Source: Istiophorus platypterus | Lineage: Eukaryota; Chordata; Actinopteri; Istiophoriformes; Istiophoridae | Length of the DNA: 64,000 nucleotides | NCBI GenBank assembly: GCA_016859345.1 | Contig: CM029123.1 | Location: forward strand, 3,869,501 to 3,933,500 | Direction of reading: 5' to 3' | Shown: positions 10,931 to 24,410 of the stretch, in pieces | Position numbering within the stretch: the first letter of the stretch is position 1 | Layout: the number at the start of each line of letters is the position of its first letter | Made by a program: the position numbers and the translations under genes | The notes under the pieces: generated by a model | What the model saw: only the letters and a program-made list of their open reading frames with translations | Database searches by the model: none | Told to the model about the DNA's origin: nothing

Positions 10931-13900
10931 AGTGCCAAGGTGGTCCAAAACACGGCAGCAACTGTGGAGCATGCAAGGATGCTTGGGAGGAGGCTCTTCA
11001 GATGCTCCCCTATGACAACAGAGTGCCACTGTGGTCTCCTAAGGACACTCCACAGGAGTCTTTTGTAGCTATAGACCTGCGGGTGTACAGTCAGTCAGTC
11101 CATTAAGGCACTGCAGCATCAGCTACAGCAGTGGGGAGGAACAGTTGCAGCAGGGAGCCATAATCGTGTACTGTGCTCCTCCTGCATGCTGCCATTACCA
11201 CGCCCCTAGCTCTCTCCCTGCACAGCCACCCATGTTGCTCTGATGAATTGATTGACACCATTTTCCATCTTCCGGTGCTGTCAGAGAAAGAGAGTGAGCC
11301 ACACACTCCTCTGACGCTCCAGCTGCAGCAGCACTGTGGTCACTTCTAAAGGTTCTCCACTGGGAAGTGGAAATAGACTATATAACACAGCACTGGCCTT
11401 GCTTAACCCCAATGTGTACTTTGTGCTGTATGCCCTTAAGTAGAGTGAAAATATTGCTGCAACCAAAAAAGTGCTACTCTAACACAGGCAGGCATATGTT
11501 TTAATGTAAAATGATCACATTCAGATAGATAACAATGTTATTCACACTGTGCATTCCCCACAAACATAAATGCTCAATGTAAAGGCTCCATCAGTGTGGG
11601 GTGAATGTAGGAAAACTGCTTTCCCACTGCAGCCTCACAGCTCAATAACACGTCTAGCCTCGTTACGCTTATCACAGTGACAACTAAATAAGCACAATTA
11701 GTAGTCACCCAGGCATTCTCATTGCTGCTGATCTCATTCCCCCAAATTATCCTGGAGATCCCAAATGTTAAAAGCAACAATTCTTCATCAAGTAACGCAT
11801 GATCATCTCACCGTTCACAAACCAAAAGGAAGGTTAAAGCAGCGTGTCGACATCAGAAACAGCTCTCCTATCACAGGATCAAACTCATTTCTACTACAGA
11901 GATGAGCTTGCTGTTGACTAATTTTTTAAAGTGAAAGATGCAAAGTTCATTTTGTTCATTTTGTCTTTATGGTCAGGAATTCAAAAGTCTCCACTTAAAA
12001 CAAATCACTGTTCCAAATATAATAAATAACGCAACAGGGAGCCATGAAACAAACACACACGCATACATACAAGAGCGGTTCCTCTATCTTTTCCCAGGGT
12101 GTTTTAATTTGACACCTTGAGCTGGGGTAACTAGGTGGGGAGTGAGGAGCCGCAGAGGAATTCATTAGCTGCGCCACTGCAGGGTCCTGGCTCGGAGCGT
12201 TAATGACATTGGAGGATAGGGAAACGAGACAGCCCAGACGCAAAATGAAATAAACATGAGGACTGTCAGTTCTGACAGCACCAGCAAAGGGGACAGAGTC
12301 ATTTGGGCCGGAGACCTTCAGCCTGTAAGATCAGACCAGACGGCTTATGGACCAAAACAATATTAGTGTGGGAGCACAATCATCCTCACCAGGCCCTCAG
12401 ATTCACACTGACAGACACTCAGTGTGTGTGTGTGCGTGTCTTGGCATTGATCTTTCTGGGCTACACTCTTCATATCATTAAAAATATCCATCACTTGGTG
12501 CTCCTGCAGCATTCAGATACATGACTGCAATTAAATTATTAATGTCACAGCCCCCCACCCTCCATACAAACTGCACTCTTAATGTGGCTGCTGAAAGACA
12601 TTAAATATACAGCAATCTTTGTCTGGCTTCGCTGTGGATCAATTCAGATGACTGCAAAAATAACACAGGAGAAAAAATAGGGGCTCTAGCCACAGAGTAT
12701 GAAGACACAGGAAGGAGAAAGAGAAAAGGGTACGTTAGTCGACTGTCTTCCACGGTTTCGTTTCATTTCTTTGACCAAAAATATCACACGCCGGTAAGTG
12801 AAAGAGCAGGTGAGTATGGATCAATTAGCTTCTAAACTGATGGAACTTTAACATCTCTCTCTTTCTCTCACTATTTGTCGTGTCATATACAAAGCAGGTT
12901 GTAAAGTGAAAAATTGTGACTTAAACTTTACTCAAAAAATCCCAAAGCTGGTTTTACAAGTGGTGTTCAATGCGTCATATCCCAACATGCAACCTTTTTT
13001 CTCCACTGCTAGAGTATAGATGTCTGGCATGTTGTGCTGCAGCTTGCATCTGGCTCAACATTGCCTCAACATTGGCAGCTGTGCTAGAGACTAAAGACAA
13101 AGCCTAATTTTTACATGCCTCACTATGTGCACCTGCTCTTTTGTATCTCGTTGCTAACCATTTTTTTTGAAGTAGCTTGCGGTTCCTAATGCTAGCTAAT
13201 GTTAGAAAACTTTAGGTAAATTTTTCCAAAATTACTAATTTCATTAACGTTATGAATCTTCTCTGCTTGTGCTACTGTTGCAATATGCTCTAGCATTCAC
13301 TCATATCCATAAATGTCACTTGTGGCTACATGGCTCCCGTTCAGCAAAGGTTACATGGGTTGACTTGAAGCTTCCCACTGGCGAATGCACAATAATTGCA
13401 CGTTCTAATTTTTCTTTTGTCTTTGTTTTTATTTCAAATAGTTTCAAGTGTAATGGATGAATTGCACAAGAAGAAACACTTGGCAAGGCTTAAATGGTCA
13501 TAGTTGCTGAAACTTTAGCTTGGCTCAGCATGAGTATCCCTAGCTTTGAGAAAAAGCCAGTAGTAGAAGCAACTGTAGTACAGTTACCCTTCAACTGTCT
13601 TGAATAAGAGCTGAACAATTTTCAGGGGAATTACACAGGAAAAGAAGCTAACATCCTCATAAAAATTCCTGAGTCCTTAGGGCTGAAGCTTTGCAGCCAG
13701 GATATAACGAGTCAGATCCCTTCATTGCTGCTTTTGTACAATTAGAAAAAGCGTGTTGTCAGCTAGAAGACGTGGACTGTATAGAAAGAAACAACAATGC
13801 ATACAAAGGAACAAGTAATTCTTCTCAAGCACGACTGAGTATGGTCTGTGTTTGTTGGGCCTCTTCATGAGAGCCTTTCATCCCTGTTCCTCAAAGGACA

Positions 13901-14799
13901 CAATAAAGCTGTCAGTCAGTGTGTCAGTCAGTCAGGACTCAGCTCAAGTTTGTAATGCTCTTGGACTGGGACAGTCTCCTCTGGTGGATGCTTCATATCT
14001 GACATGAGGGCTCTCACACGCTGATGAAGCTCTGGTCTCTTGCGATATGGCGACTGAGAATGGGTGGTGGAGATGACCCTTCTATCCAAGTTGCTCAGTT
14101 TCAAATATGTGGCTCCATCACAGCAGGCATCTGCTTGAACGAGCGTGAAAGGGGGAGGGTTGCTGACACCTGTCTCTCCCAGGACGAGCCCGCCTTTGTG
14201 ACGTGGGAGTCCGGGTTGGCTGTTGGGACAGGCCCGAGACAGATATGACAGGACCGCTGACAAGGTCCAGGCTGCACGCTGGGAGCAACACTGCAGTCCA
14301 ACACAAACAAGACTTCTGCTCTCTTCAGCGGGCCTGCAGTGAGACCCACAGCTGGCAGCTGAGAAGCCTCAGTCAGTGCGCAACGCTGTCAACCACTGGC
14401 CTCTCAACAACGCTAATCACTGTTGCATGGACGGACTTCCAAAACACAAACATGGAAAATCAAACGCAGCTATAACTGTATATTAGTGGAAAAAGGCACC
14501 AAGAAAAACTCAGCTGACGCAAGAGTACTCTCCTCCTCCCCTCTCTCACCTTCTCGTTACGTCAACCTCTCTTAGCATGCTCGTATTTCTGAGCTCCGTT
14601 CCAAAGCAGATGCCTCCTAATTGTTATCAGGTCTGTGTTGAGACGTCTAAGTAGAGCGACGCTGATAAAAACCCAGAGCTGATGAGACCTCTCACAAATA
14701 GCTGCAGAATTCAACATGCTCTGGATGTCTAGGTACAGTGGAGGGTGTGGAGGTACTGGCAGAGAGAATCGCCTTGCTCTCTGACCACAGTTAGAACAA

Positions 14800-14960
14800 T
14801 GTGACAAATTGGCCTAGTTTTCCATTTAATTAATCATGCCTTCCTGACAGCTACCTGTGCCACACATCATCATTAGTCAAGAAGAGAGGAAGCCCCAGCC
14901 ACATATGATAAGAGAGGAGGATACACCTCATTAACTAATGTTCCCCCATTTATTTTTTAC
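14800..14960. promoter_or_regulatory. Candidate enhancer with PBX-HOX and MEIS sites
   Basis: On the minus strand TGATTAAT (14836-14829) is a PBX-HOX consensus for central Hox proteins. TGACAG (14845-14850), the MEIS/PREP core, lies nine bases away on the plus strand. The surrounding 160 bases are complex and low in repeats, with CATCATCATTAGTCAAG downstream. Confidence 0.35.
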
Positions 14961-15044
14961 AGCAACAAAGCAATCACAGAAAGAAAATTTACACCTGCGT
15001 GTTTTTAACTGGTGAGCTGATTTACCTTGTTTTATTGTTTCAAG

Positions 15045-15130
15045 ATATGACTGGGCAATATGACAATATAGACAGTACCATAAATTGATACAAATGTGTC
15101 AGCCGTCACAGATTTTGCTACGTACCTCTA
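15045..15130. mobile_element. Fragment of a fish interspersed repeat (weak)
   Basis: ACTGGGCAATATGACAATAT followed by ATTGATACAAATG resembles the 'GGGCAATATGACGATAT' repeat common in teleosts. It is short and diverged. Confidence 0.33.
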
Positions 15131-16029
15131 CCAGTAGTCTAATGCCAGTGCTTACACCCCTGATTTATCTCGTGACTCGACCCCCAGGCTGGCAACTGGT
15201 ATATTAGACCACTGGGGGCAATGTTGCAAATAAATGAGCAGAACTGCTTTATGGCAATACTGAATTTTTATTTGAGCTATAGCATCTACAGCAATGAGAT
15301 GATAACTTTGATTCGCCAGGTCATTAATCTGCTGGATAAGCCGAAGGGAGACCTTTTTTGGTCTAATTTTTTTTAATCCAATTCCATTGTTAAGGGATTT
15401 TCAAGAATTAAAAATTCAAATACAAATGCAATTAAAAATTGCAATAATTTTGTGCTTTCACGGTTTTAAACCTTAACGGATGATCCCAGTTCATTAAAAC
15501 ATTTTAAATCCTCATAGTTTATGCCATTATTCCTCAGTTAATGGCTGACATCTCTAAATGTGGCAACAAAAACAAACCAGGCAGGGTGATAAACACAAGA
15601 GGATTTTAGACAAATTCCCAGATTGACCAAAGGTATTAAAAAAGGAAAATCAATCGTATTTACACTAGTTATGCATCAACGGTTTTCCAATGCAGTAAGG
15701 GATTATTAGCAATATTTTAGGTCTACTGATTTCCATTTTACCTCCAATTAGACTGGTTTAGATTATCTGTCTAAACTGATGGCTTGTTTACAACTTGTCA
15801 GAACATCCAACTGCTCCTGTCTTGCCCCACTAGATTGTCTGGTAGCAACATCCCAGATACAAGCAATTGATTTAGGGGCTTTAATGCTATAGAATAATGG
15901 AAATGATCTGTAAAGCTATGAAAATACTATCCAATTTGTAATAAATTTAAATCGTTTGACGCATTTAATCCAAATCAATTATCTGAACTATCATCTGTTT
16001 GACTCCCCTAAGCTTTATTTAGCGTGAAA

Positions 16030-16335
16030 GGATGAATTTAATTGAAAGGTAAGAAACCGTCCACAGAATTCTCCACAGAGATGCACATGTGTGACAACAA
16101 AAATCATTGTGCTCGTCCCTCACTGAGAACCGATGCTGCCTTTCAGGGCTCAGGAAGTCTGCAGATGATTGACAGCTCCATTTTTACAGGGGCCATCCGA
16201 CAAAAAGGCAGAAAGAGAGAGGCCACCCCCGCCCACTGAGCTGAACGCGCTTGGAGAACAGTCGTGATCATGAGGTAAAAAATAAATAAAAGGAAAATGA
16301 ACCCTCCTAAAAACAAACAAGAAAAGCACAATGCC
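16030..16335. promoter_or_regulatory. Candidate enhancer with an exact PBX-PREP/MEIS site
   Basis: TGATTGACAG at 16166-16175 is the full PBX-PREP/MEIS decamer. It sits between complex, repeat-free sequence on both sides (16090-16260), followed by an AT-rich AAATAAATAAAAGG stretch. Its position in intron 2 of pbx1, whose protein binds this very sequence with MEIS/PREP, makes a feedback element plausible. The site is exact; the function is inferred. Confidence 0.42.
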
Positions 16336-17329
16336 TCACAGATTCTCATTTATGCTCAAGAATAGTGATCCTAGGCAACTTCTAATTACACTTATTTGTA
16401 TACCACAGTCAGTACATGTTTTACCTTCCATGCAGGCATTTTAACGACTATCCATATGTTGTCTGATGCAAAGTATTTGGTCTTATCTTCTCATAAAAGG
16501 ATAATTACCGGCTTCATAAGGCATTAAACATCTCATTACATCCAGGATTTTTTATCATGTACCAGGATGTGGTAGGTACGAATAAACTCACCTGAATATT
16601 GCCCCCCTTCCATTTGCAAGCAACGGATATCTGAGGTGAGGCTGACTTCATGCATTTGGAAAGAGGGTTGATGGATATCATCTACAACATGAAAAAAAGC
16701 TGGTAGGGTAATAGCCTTGCTGAACTCACACAAATAAATGTTCCCCAGCCTGTGCTGACATAGTTAAAAATGAAGAGAAATGTAGCAATGTAAAATTCTC
16801 TACAAGCTGTTAATATTTCATGAGTAGCCGTTCTGACACTGTCAGTATATACCTAATTTGTATGGCTTACAAGGGGAAGGAAGGGAAGAGCTGGAGAAGG
16901 GAGGAAAACAGAGGGAAGAGAGGGTGGATGGAAGTGGAAGACATAGAATACAATATCAGATAAAGGTGGAAAAGTGCCTCCAAATAGACTTCAGCATATG
17001 CCGAGCTGGATGCCAGTGAATTTTCTGGAAGTCAGCATGGTACAAAGAACATTTGAAATGGCCCATTTAACAGCACCGTACTCCACTCCCAACCGATACC
17101 ATCATTTGCATACTTCATATCAGATAAAGATGGATGGTGAAAATCAATGTCACTGAGATGAGCGTTTTATCAAGGTTATGCTATCCTCCAAACTCCTAAA
17201 ACCTCTTTATCTCTTCTCTGTTGTGGGAATATTAACTTATCAGCGCAATCTCTCTACAGCAGAGACAGAGGCCATGTGAATTCATCAGGAGCAATGGTGA
17301 TGACAGGGCGGCCAAATGGCTTTTAGAAC

Positions 17330-17612
17330 TGCTACTATAGTTTTTTTATCGTCAATTAATCTCAATTATTATTTTTTGATTATCTATCTAGAAATTATCA
17401 GAAAAAAAGTTGTGTGTTATGTTTTTAAACTGTTCAAAACACATATGTTCACTTTACAATTATATTAAACAGAGAAAAGTAGCAAATTTGAGAAGTTAGA
17501 ACCTGTGAATGTCTGATATTTTTGTCTGATCAATGACCGAATGATTCATTAAATTAGATTTTTTAATTGCTTTAATTTTCTATCCATCAGCAAATCGATT
17601 GTTTGCTTAATC
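17330..17612 (+). mobile_element. Degenerate 'GCAGCCCTA'-family repeat, copy 3
   Basis: TCGTCAATTAATCTCAATTA opens the copy. AGAAAAGTAGCAAATTTGAG and GAAGTTAGAACC follow in the family order, then TCTATCCATCAGCAAATCG. This copy points right, opposite to copies 1 and 2. Confidence 0.55.
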
Positions 17613-18039
17613 ATTCCGTCAATACTGGTATTACAGGGCTCGATCTAAAGCCACTGCGAGATAAACAGCCTCAATTAGTTACATTTGTTGTGTTACATAT
17701 TCATAGCAGTTTTTTACCAAGTAAAATCAGATGCAAGCAAACAGTTTATAGCTCTGACAAAATTAGACAAATTGATTGTATTGGTGTTAATAATGTGTTT
17801 TATTTTGTTCTTAGCTTGATGCAGGACATTTTCAACTGTAAGTTGTAGCCAGATAGCAGGCGTTGCCAACAACTAATGCTAGTTTTCCTAAATAATGGTC
17901 AGAATCCCTCAGTTATACTTTTAAGCTCACCACAAGTGTGTAATTACCTCTGGATATTAAAGGCTGAACCGCTGGCAGGGGATTGAGAGCTGTCAAAAAG
18001 AATTATTTAATCTGGATCTGATATTTTGTTATTCTGCTA

Positions 18040-18135
18040 CTAGGGATGGCACCGGAACCGAACAAGTTGATTTCTAAATTCCTGTGGTTCCTGTTTTTCT
18101 ACAGTACTGTGGGTACCGGACCGGTGCCGGGACTT
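18040..18135. mobile_element. Fragment of a fish interspersed repeat (weak)
   Basis: ACTAGGGATGGCACCGGAAC and GGGTACCGGACCGGTGCCGG resemble ends of a teleost DNA-transposon-like repeat rich in GGTACCGG. Only about 95 bases are recognisable. Confidence 0.3.
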
Positions 18136-21100
18136 ACAACGGCAGAACCACTAGTCACAAGCATTCTGGTCAGACGTCGAACTCCAAGAGAAAAAGAAGA
18201 AGCTGCCAATTGCGACAGCTGACATCTGTTGTGTCATTGTTGGACACACACAACGTTCACAAGGGATAATGTTAGCTTGATTAGGCTACGTTAGCCCGAA
18301 CAATGTGAGCTTCGTGCTCAAAACATTAGTAGACTACCAACGTCACCAATCAGTCGGTCAAAACACTTTCTTTTTACTCACTTTTTAAATGAATATTTTC
18401 ACTCTATTGGTCTGTCACCTTGTTAGTCAATTTAAACTACTGCCTGCACACTGACTATATGGAGGTGTTCTTGGATATAACACTGACCCCTTGGAAACTT
18501 TTATTAATGAGCCCATTTCAACACCTCCTATACAACTCCTGCTCATAGGCTGTTGAGCAGGGGTTGCTGTCACAACCCAGCTCTGCAGTCCATGTTTAGT
18601 GAAACATCATTATACCTCTCTTGCTGTCAGGCTACAGACCCCTTTCCTTTGTCTGCATGATTAGCTAGTGGTTCCTCATTATGGAGGTGAGGACTATACT
18701 TCCATTTCAAGCCTCCGTGACTCCCACCTTTACTCAGTCCACTAGTCATAAAAATGTCATGGCAGCTATACACCACACAGGCCACACTGACATCTAACAG
18801 GAATCACAGGGGCCAAATCCGACAGAGCAGTGGTTAAAAGTCCGGAGGTCGGTAAGGAGTATCTGCATATGACTCTCCACATGCTCACCCTTTTCAACCT
18901 CCTTGACATCAGTCTGAAAATGAGTTCAACCAAGAGCACATCCTCCGTTTACTCTCCTGGTGTAATGTTGCACCGCAGAGAGAAAATGACAGACCATTTA
19001 TAAAACAGGAAGAGGAGCTAACGACAGTGAGCATAAGCTATTTCTGGAGGAGGATATCTGCAAATAACAAAGAGCTGTCAGTGAAATAAAACTGCTTAAA
19101 AAATAAATAAAAGGCTACATCAATCCAGAGAAACTCCAAGTTTTGTGTCTGTGATTCCACCTGCTGTGACCCCTGCTGATGCTGCAGACGATCACACTCC
19201 AGGCTTTAAGTTCCCCACCATGTCGCTGGTGTCGGCACTGGGAAGGCGTCCAAAACCACAATACATTTCTGCTATGGAACATTTGTTTCCTTTCGGGGGG
19301 GGCGCAGGGCCCCAACATGCTCCTTCCACATTTTTCTGTCCTGCCACATTGCATGACAGTTTATTTTAGGAAGCGCAGGTTGGCACCTGAGAAACAAAGC
19401 TGACAAAGCACTCGGTGTCACTTCAATGAGGCCAGTTGGTTCCATGACAATGCCTCTGGCCATGCAATCCAACAAGATGGACAACTCTGCGCCAAATATC
19501 TTGGCAAAGTAGGAAAAGAGGCACCAGCTGTTTGCACAATTTAATCTTCGGAAGGAAATAAACCCACACACAAACTCTAAATCTGAGGAAAGATTCCACC
19601 TTAGATTACTGGACGTTAATAAAATCTGAACTGCTGTGATGGACTGTTTGCCAGTTCATGGTGTTACCCTGGCTTCGACCCAATGCATGCTGGGAATAGA
19701 TCCAGCACATCCATCTCCATAAATAGGAACAAGTGGGTAAGACAATGGCTGGATGAATGAAAATCTGAAAGTATGTAAAAATAAACTGCAGAAATCATGA
19801 TCCACACATTTTCTCAAGAAGAGGGGATATATATCCTCTAGATCGCACTGTAGGGATGTCACTTCAAAGAAAAACTAACAGATTTTAAACAATAATGATT
19901 GAATTCATTTTAATGTTCATAACTAGTGCCGCCACTCAATTGACAAGCTAACATTACTATAAGGAGGCTGAATTTGACAAAGTCCTAGCTACGGTGGAAA
20001 AATTGAACTGATAGGACAACATACCAAAGAATGGGTCAGACAGGCTGTGCATTTCCAAACAACCTCGTTGGAGTGTGAGGCACAACCTGTTGCTTCTATT
20101 CAGTTCGAAATTTGAATTTAAGCAGATTTTTACGTATCAAATTTGATTTGATCCTTTCCCTCTTTTTAACACTGATTTAAATTTAAGGTGACACCTGTTT
20201 CAGATGGACTAGTATCTATACTATTTATCCAGCTATAAGGAAATGAGGAGAAAATTATTTCTTAAAATAAACTCTCATGTGTTCAGTTGTTGTGATTGAT
20301 GGTGATGATTCATATTCACAAGATATTTTGCATCATAGAATAAATTACTATTTTTTAGCAAAAATGTAAAAAAGTATTTCCCTACAAGATTTGATGGAAC
20401 AATGCGACTAATTCGAAGAATTTACTATGTTAGAGATATAATAAGCTACAGTACCAAATATTATGATGGTGGAGCAACACAAAAAATGTTTATTATTTGT
20501 TTATCCTGTATTATATCCAGAAATGTGTTGTTTGCAAGACCGTTATGGTCTCTATTTGCTTTAATCAGTTATTTGTATATCTGCACAAAATGTTATATCA
20601 CAAGAAACGACAAACATCTGTTTCTACAGTGGGAAACCAAACAGGGTGAAGAAATAACAATACACATCAAAGTCCTGGCAATGACAGGAATGATAACAAT
20701 GATGTTCTCTTAACACAATCACCGTGGATGTGACTGAGTAATGCAGTCTTTCTTTCTATAAGAGTGGTACAAACTAGATGTAATATTAATTTACAGTCAA
20801 AATATAGACACTATTTAATTTTAAGTATACAGTATTTCCTAATAACTGTCCCTCTGAGTGTGTGTGTGCACCAGCCAGGACTATATGACTGGTATTGTTT
20901 TCACCTTATGAGTCTATGTGTGTGTCATCATGGCAAAATGTGGTCCTGGAAACACCCACTGCAGCAGGAACTACCACAGAGGCTTTGGCAGGTGTTTATG
21001 TGTCTCTCTGTCTGTTGACAGATTTTGTCACTGCGATAGTGTCACAACCGTGCAAGATACAGTCAGGAAACTTTACAGGTGTGTAGCTGAGATCAAAATG

Positions 21101-21730
21101 AAGGCTGAGTACAAAGACAGGCATGGTCCGACCCATGACTACTGAGCACTCCTATAGTAACGTAGTAATGACTGGTGAGTCCTCATGGGTCAGAACATCA
21201 ACATGCTGACGGGCGTCGTAGCTGCTTTGATCCCATTGCACGATGGTCTCTAGTTATTGGAGCTGGTGGAATGACAAAGAGATGAGTTGCAATGGCGGAA
21301 TTGCAGCCTGCATCAGCTCAGCCAACTATGAGCCTTTGCGGGATGCTTAATGTTGCTCTGTGAAGAAGGCTGCTGATGAAGCAGAGAGAGGAGTCAGCTG
21401 ATCAGTGCATGTCATTACTGCCAGTCACTGAAGTCAAAAGAAAATGTGTGATACACAGCTCTGTAATTCTAGGAAAAAAAGTCTTAGAGTTCAGATTCCC
21501 AGTAGGGGGAAATCAAAAGCGAAATCGACATCGAAATCGGAATCAAAAAATACCACTCTACAGAAAATGATGTGTTGTAAAAATATACTACCTGACACAC
21601 CTATTCTGGGAACTGAACAGTGAATGCATATACTGTTTCTCATAATGCAGTGGCGACTGAGTGCAGATATAATTACTAACTGGAATGACTGATTCAAAAA
21701 CACAGACGGGAAAAAAACTTGTATGCATAA

Positions 21731-21835
<105 letters not shown>

Positions 21836-22025
21836 TACAGTAAAGTGACAGAGCAACTGCTTTGCTGTGTTAAATATCAGATGCAAATGAAAAGAGAAAA
21901 TCTATCATGACTCTAATGTGGCCTGATAGGAGGGGGCGCACTCTCCTCTGAGGAGCCAAGCGGTGTGAGGAGGGTGATGTATGGAGGAGCTGGATGAGAG
22001 GTGAAAAGCGTAGCGAGATGGACGA

Positions 22026-22072
22026 AGGGAGGGGGGGATTGCCAGGAGGGAAGGGAGGGGGTGGTGGGGGGC
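22026..22072 (+). repeat. G-rich tract with quadruplex potential
   Basis: Runs of three to seven G separated by short A/T spacers on the plus strand, which is the template side of a C-rich minus strand. At least five G-runs fall within 50 bases. Confidence 0.55.
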
Positions 22073-22079
22073 ACGCAGT

Positions 22080-22700
22080 CCTGCCAGACTCCTGAGAGCC
22101 CAGGGCAAAAGTGGAATAAATGTTGATTAGTGTTGATTTTGTCCAACGAGCACCCGGCAACTGACAGTGGGACTAAGCTGCAGCGAAAGGGAACCATTAA
22201 TCTTGGTCTGGTTTAAGTAGTGTATATTAATTTGTGTCATTTCCACTACGTGGAGAGAGGCCTCTCTCTCTCTCTCCCTCTCTTTTCTTTCTCCCTCCTT
22301 CCAGTGTTTGAAAGCTGTGGCAGCTGAGCCTCTTTCATAGTGAACATACAGTGGAAGCCTGGAGGTGGCGTCTGCAAGTAGCAGCAGGGGAGAGTGGAGG
22401 AAATGAGATTCCAAACACTACATTATGGAAAATGAACTCCTGGGGGGTTGGTATGGCAACCACATTCAAATGTGCCATTGCATGTTCAATTTAACGTGCA
22501 TAACAAATTTGCAGACTTGATTAAATTCGTAACATATTAAGGAGGCTGGTGTAAAAAAAGGCCGGCCAAACCTGCAGGGACTGAGATTGCAAAGAGAGCC
22601 TTGAACGAGGTAAATGGCAGAACAGTGATATTTAAGCAATCGTTTTTCAGCGTTGAGCACAGGAGTTGACATTCAGGTAAAAGATTGAGGCCCGTGCTCT
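22080..22700. promoter_or_regulatory. Candidate conserved non-coding elements
   Basis: Two complex, repeat-poor stretches (22080-22250 and 22440-22700) are separated by a CT-rich run (22260-22300). The first has GTTGATTAGTGTTGATTTTG, ACTGACAG and CCATTAATC. The second has TTGATTAAATTCG. No coding frame is credible. Confidence 0.33.
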
Positions 22701-22848
22701 TTTACAAGTCTGCTTGGATCTTGCCTTCATTCTGTAATCTCCACACTAGCAGTGCTGCTCCAAGCTAAATGTAATTTTTCAACACACTGCGTTCTGGTGG
22801 TCTTCACAAGAGAGGAAAATAATCATTCATCAGTTCAGGAAATTCGGA

Positions 22849-22849
<1 letters not shown>

Positions 22850-22884
<35 letters not shown>

Positions 22885-22906
22885 ACACATACACACATAT
22901 ATGTAC
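22850..22906. repeat. (CA)n microsatellite with ACAT/AT tail
   Basis: CA units to about 22879, then ACACACAT units and a short AT run. Confidence 0.95.
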
Positions 22907-23329
22907 TATACTTATACTATAACATATATCTAAAAACTACAAAAAGGATGCAGTGTTGATGCTTCCTTTTCACAAGAATAAATGGAGACTATCATGGTAG
23001 AGAAACTTGTCTTGGAAAAAAAAAATAGATCACTTTCCCTCTACATGTGATGTCAGTGTTAATTACCAAATCACAGCACAGTAAGATTTCTATAATTAAG
23101 CTCCTTAATATGATTAACATGTATCAATTAGGCAAGTGACAATTTGCATAATGTATAATGTAACCACATTGTTCTATACCTTAATGGTATTAACACACCA
23201 TTTACAATGTTGTCGGCCACTGATGATTCTCTGATTATGACTCTGCATCCAATACAGTAAAAAAGTCTCATGTTGGTTAATCAAAACACATTTTTCCCCA
23301 GTTGTCTCCATTCTTGGAGCAGAATTAGA

Positions 23330-23690
23330 CTTCAGTTCTTCCTCTCTCTCAGTGGATGATTAAGCAGAGAGGCTGGGGAAACAGCTGTAGCGGCGAGCTT
23401 GGCATTTCTCTACCCGAATGCTGCTGTATCAGCATCGAGGAGGAAGGATAAGAGGGAGACAAAAGCTGCACGTATCACAGTCGTCTCTGTGTCCGCTGAG
23501 AGAAGCGTGCGAGAGGGGAGGCAGAGCCCCGTGACACGACGCTCGCGATCAGAACAGATATCTACTTCGCCGTGTAATACAGAAAAGGTTACTGCCTCCT
23601 GGTTCATACTCACAGTGACTCCCAACGCTGGCTTTTTAGTAGTTACATCAATTTGAGATGCACCCATTAGCTAAAAGAAATTCCTTTTGC
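23330..23690. promoter_or_regulatory. CpG-bearing candidate conserved block
   Basis: A GC- and CpG-richer stretch in otherwise AT-rich intron. It contains GTAGCGGCGAGC, GAGAAGCGTGCGAGAGG and CACGACGCTCGCGATC. Frames on both strands (85 residues each) overlap and match no family, so I read this as non-coding. Confidence 0.3.
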
Positions 23691-23711
23691 TCCGTATCAC
23701 CACATTAGGAC

Positions 23712-24000
23712 AAGAAGTAGCAACTAATTGATTAATAAGTCTGTTGAAAGAAAATTAATCAGCAACTGTTTTTGATAATCACTTTGTCATTCTCAATGCA
23801 ACAATAAAAAAATTTACCAAGTTTCAGATTCTTAAAAGTGAGGATTTACTTCTTTTCTGTCCATTGTATGATAATAAACTAAATATTAAGATTTGTAATT
23901 CTTCACTTGTTTTTGTCCCTTTGTAGACCAAACAATTAACCAATTGACAAAATGATGGATAGACAATGCTTGAGGAAAATAACTGTTAGTTGCAGCCCTA
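23712..24000 (-). mobile_element. 'GCAGCCCTA'-family repeat, copy 4 (near full length)
   Basis: Begins ACTAATTGATTAATAAGTC and ends TAGTTGCAGCCCTAT. It contains GAAAATTAATCAGCAACTG and TAGACCAAACAATTAACC, both hallmark segments of the family, in reverse orientation. This is the best-preserved copy in the window. Confidence 0.7.
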
Positions 24001-24410
24001 TTTCTGATTATTCAGTACTGACTAATTTGTTCATTATTGATATCATTTTTTGATCAGTCAATGAATTGCTCAGTCTATAAACAGTGAATGCCAATCACAA
24101 TTTTGCACAGTCCAAGGTTTTGTTCTGTTGGTCAGACAAAATGAATGAATTGATTAGTCAAGATGATAAGTGGCAAATGAATCAATAGCAAAAATAATTT
24201 GTAGTCGCAGGTCTAGTTTTGTCCAAAACGCAAAAATTTTTGGTTTTAAAATGATATAAGAGAGAGAAAAATGTCCAGCCGATCCTGCCTGGAACCCGAG
24301 AATCTGTACTTTTGCTTTGTAAACGAATGATTAATCGCTTCAGAACTATTGCAGACTTATCATCTGCCAATCAGCTTATCAGTTAATCAACTAGTTGTTT
24401 CAGCACTAAA
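24001..24410 (+). mobile_element. 'GCAGCCCTA'-family repeat, copy 5 (inverted relative to copy 4)
   Basis: ATCACAATTTTGCACAGTCC, then TGTTCTGTTGGTCAGACA, then GAATGATTAATCGCTTCAG and a TTGTTTCAGCACTA end. The order is that of the family in forward orientation. It abuts copy 4 in the opposite direction. Confidence 0.58.

Noticed and set aside
11243..11260. TGATTGACAC as a PBX-MEIS site
   Set aside because: The last base of the decamer is wrong and the surroundings are not CNE-like.
20293..20302. Another TGATTGATGG PBX-HOX match
   Set aside because: It lies in simple GAT/TGA-rich sequence (GATGGTGATGATTC) without a nearby MEIS site or CNE-like context.
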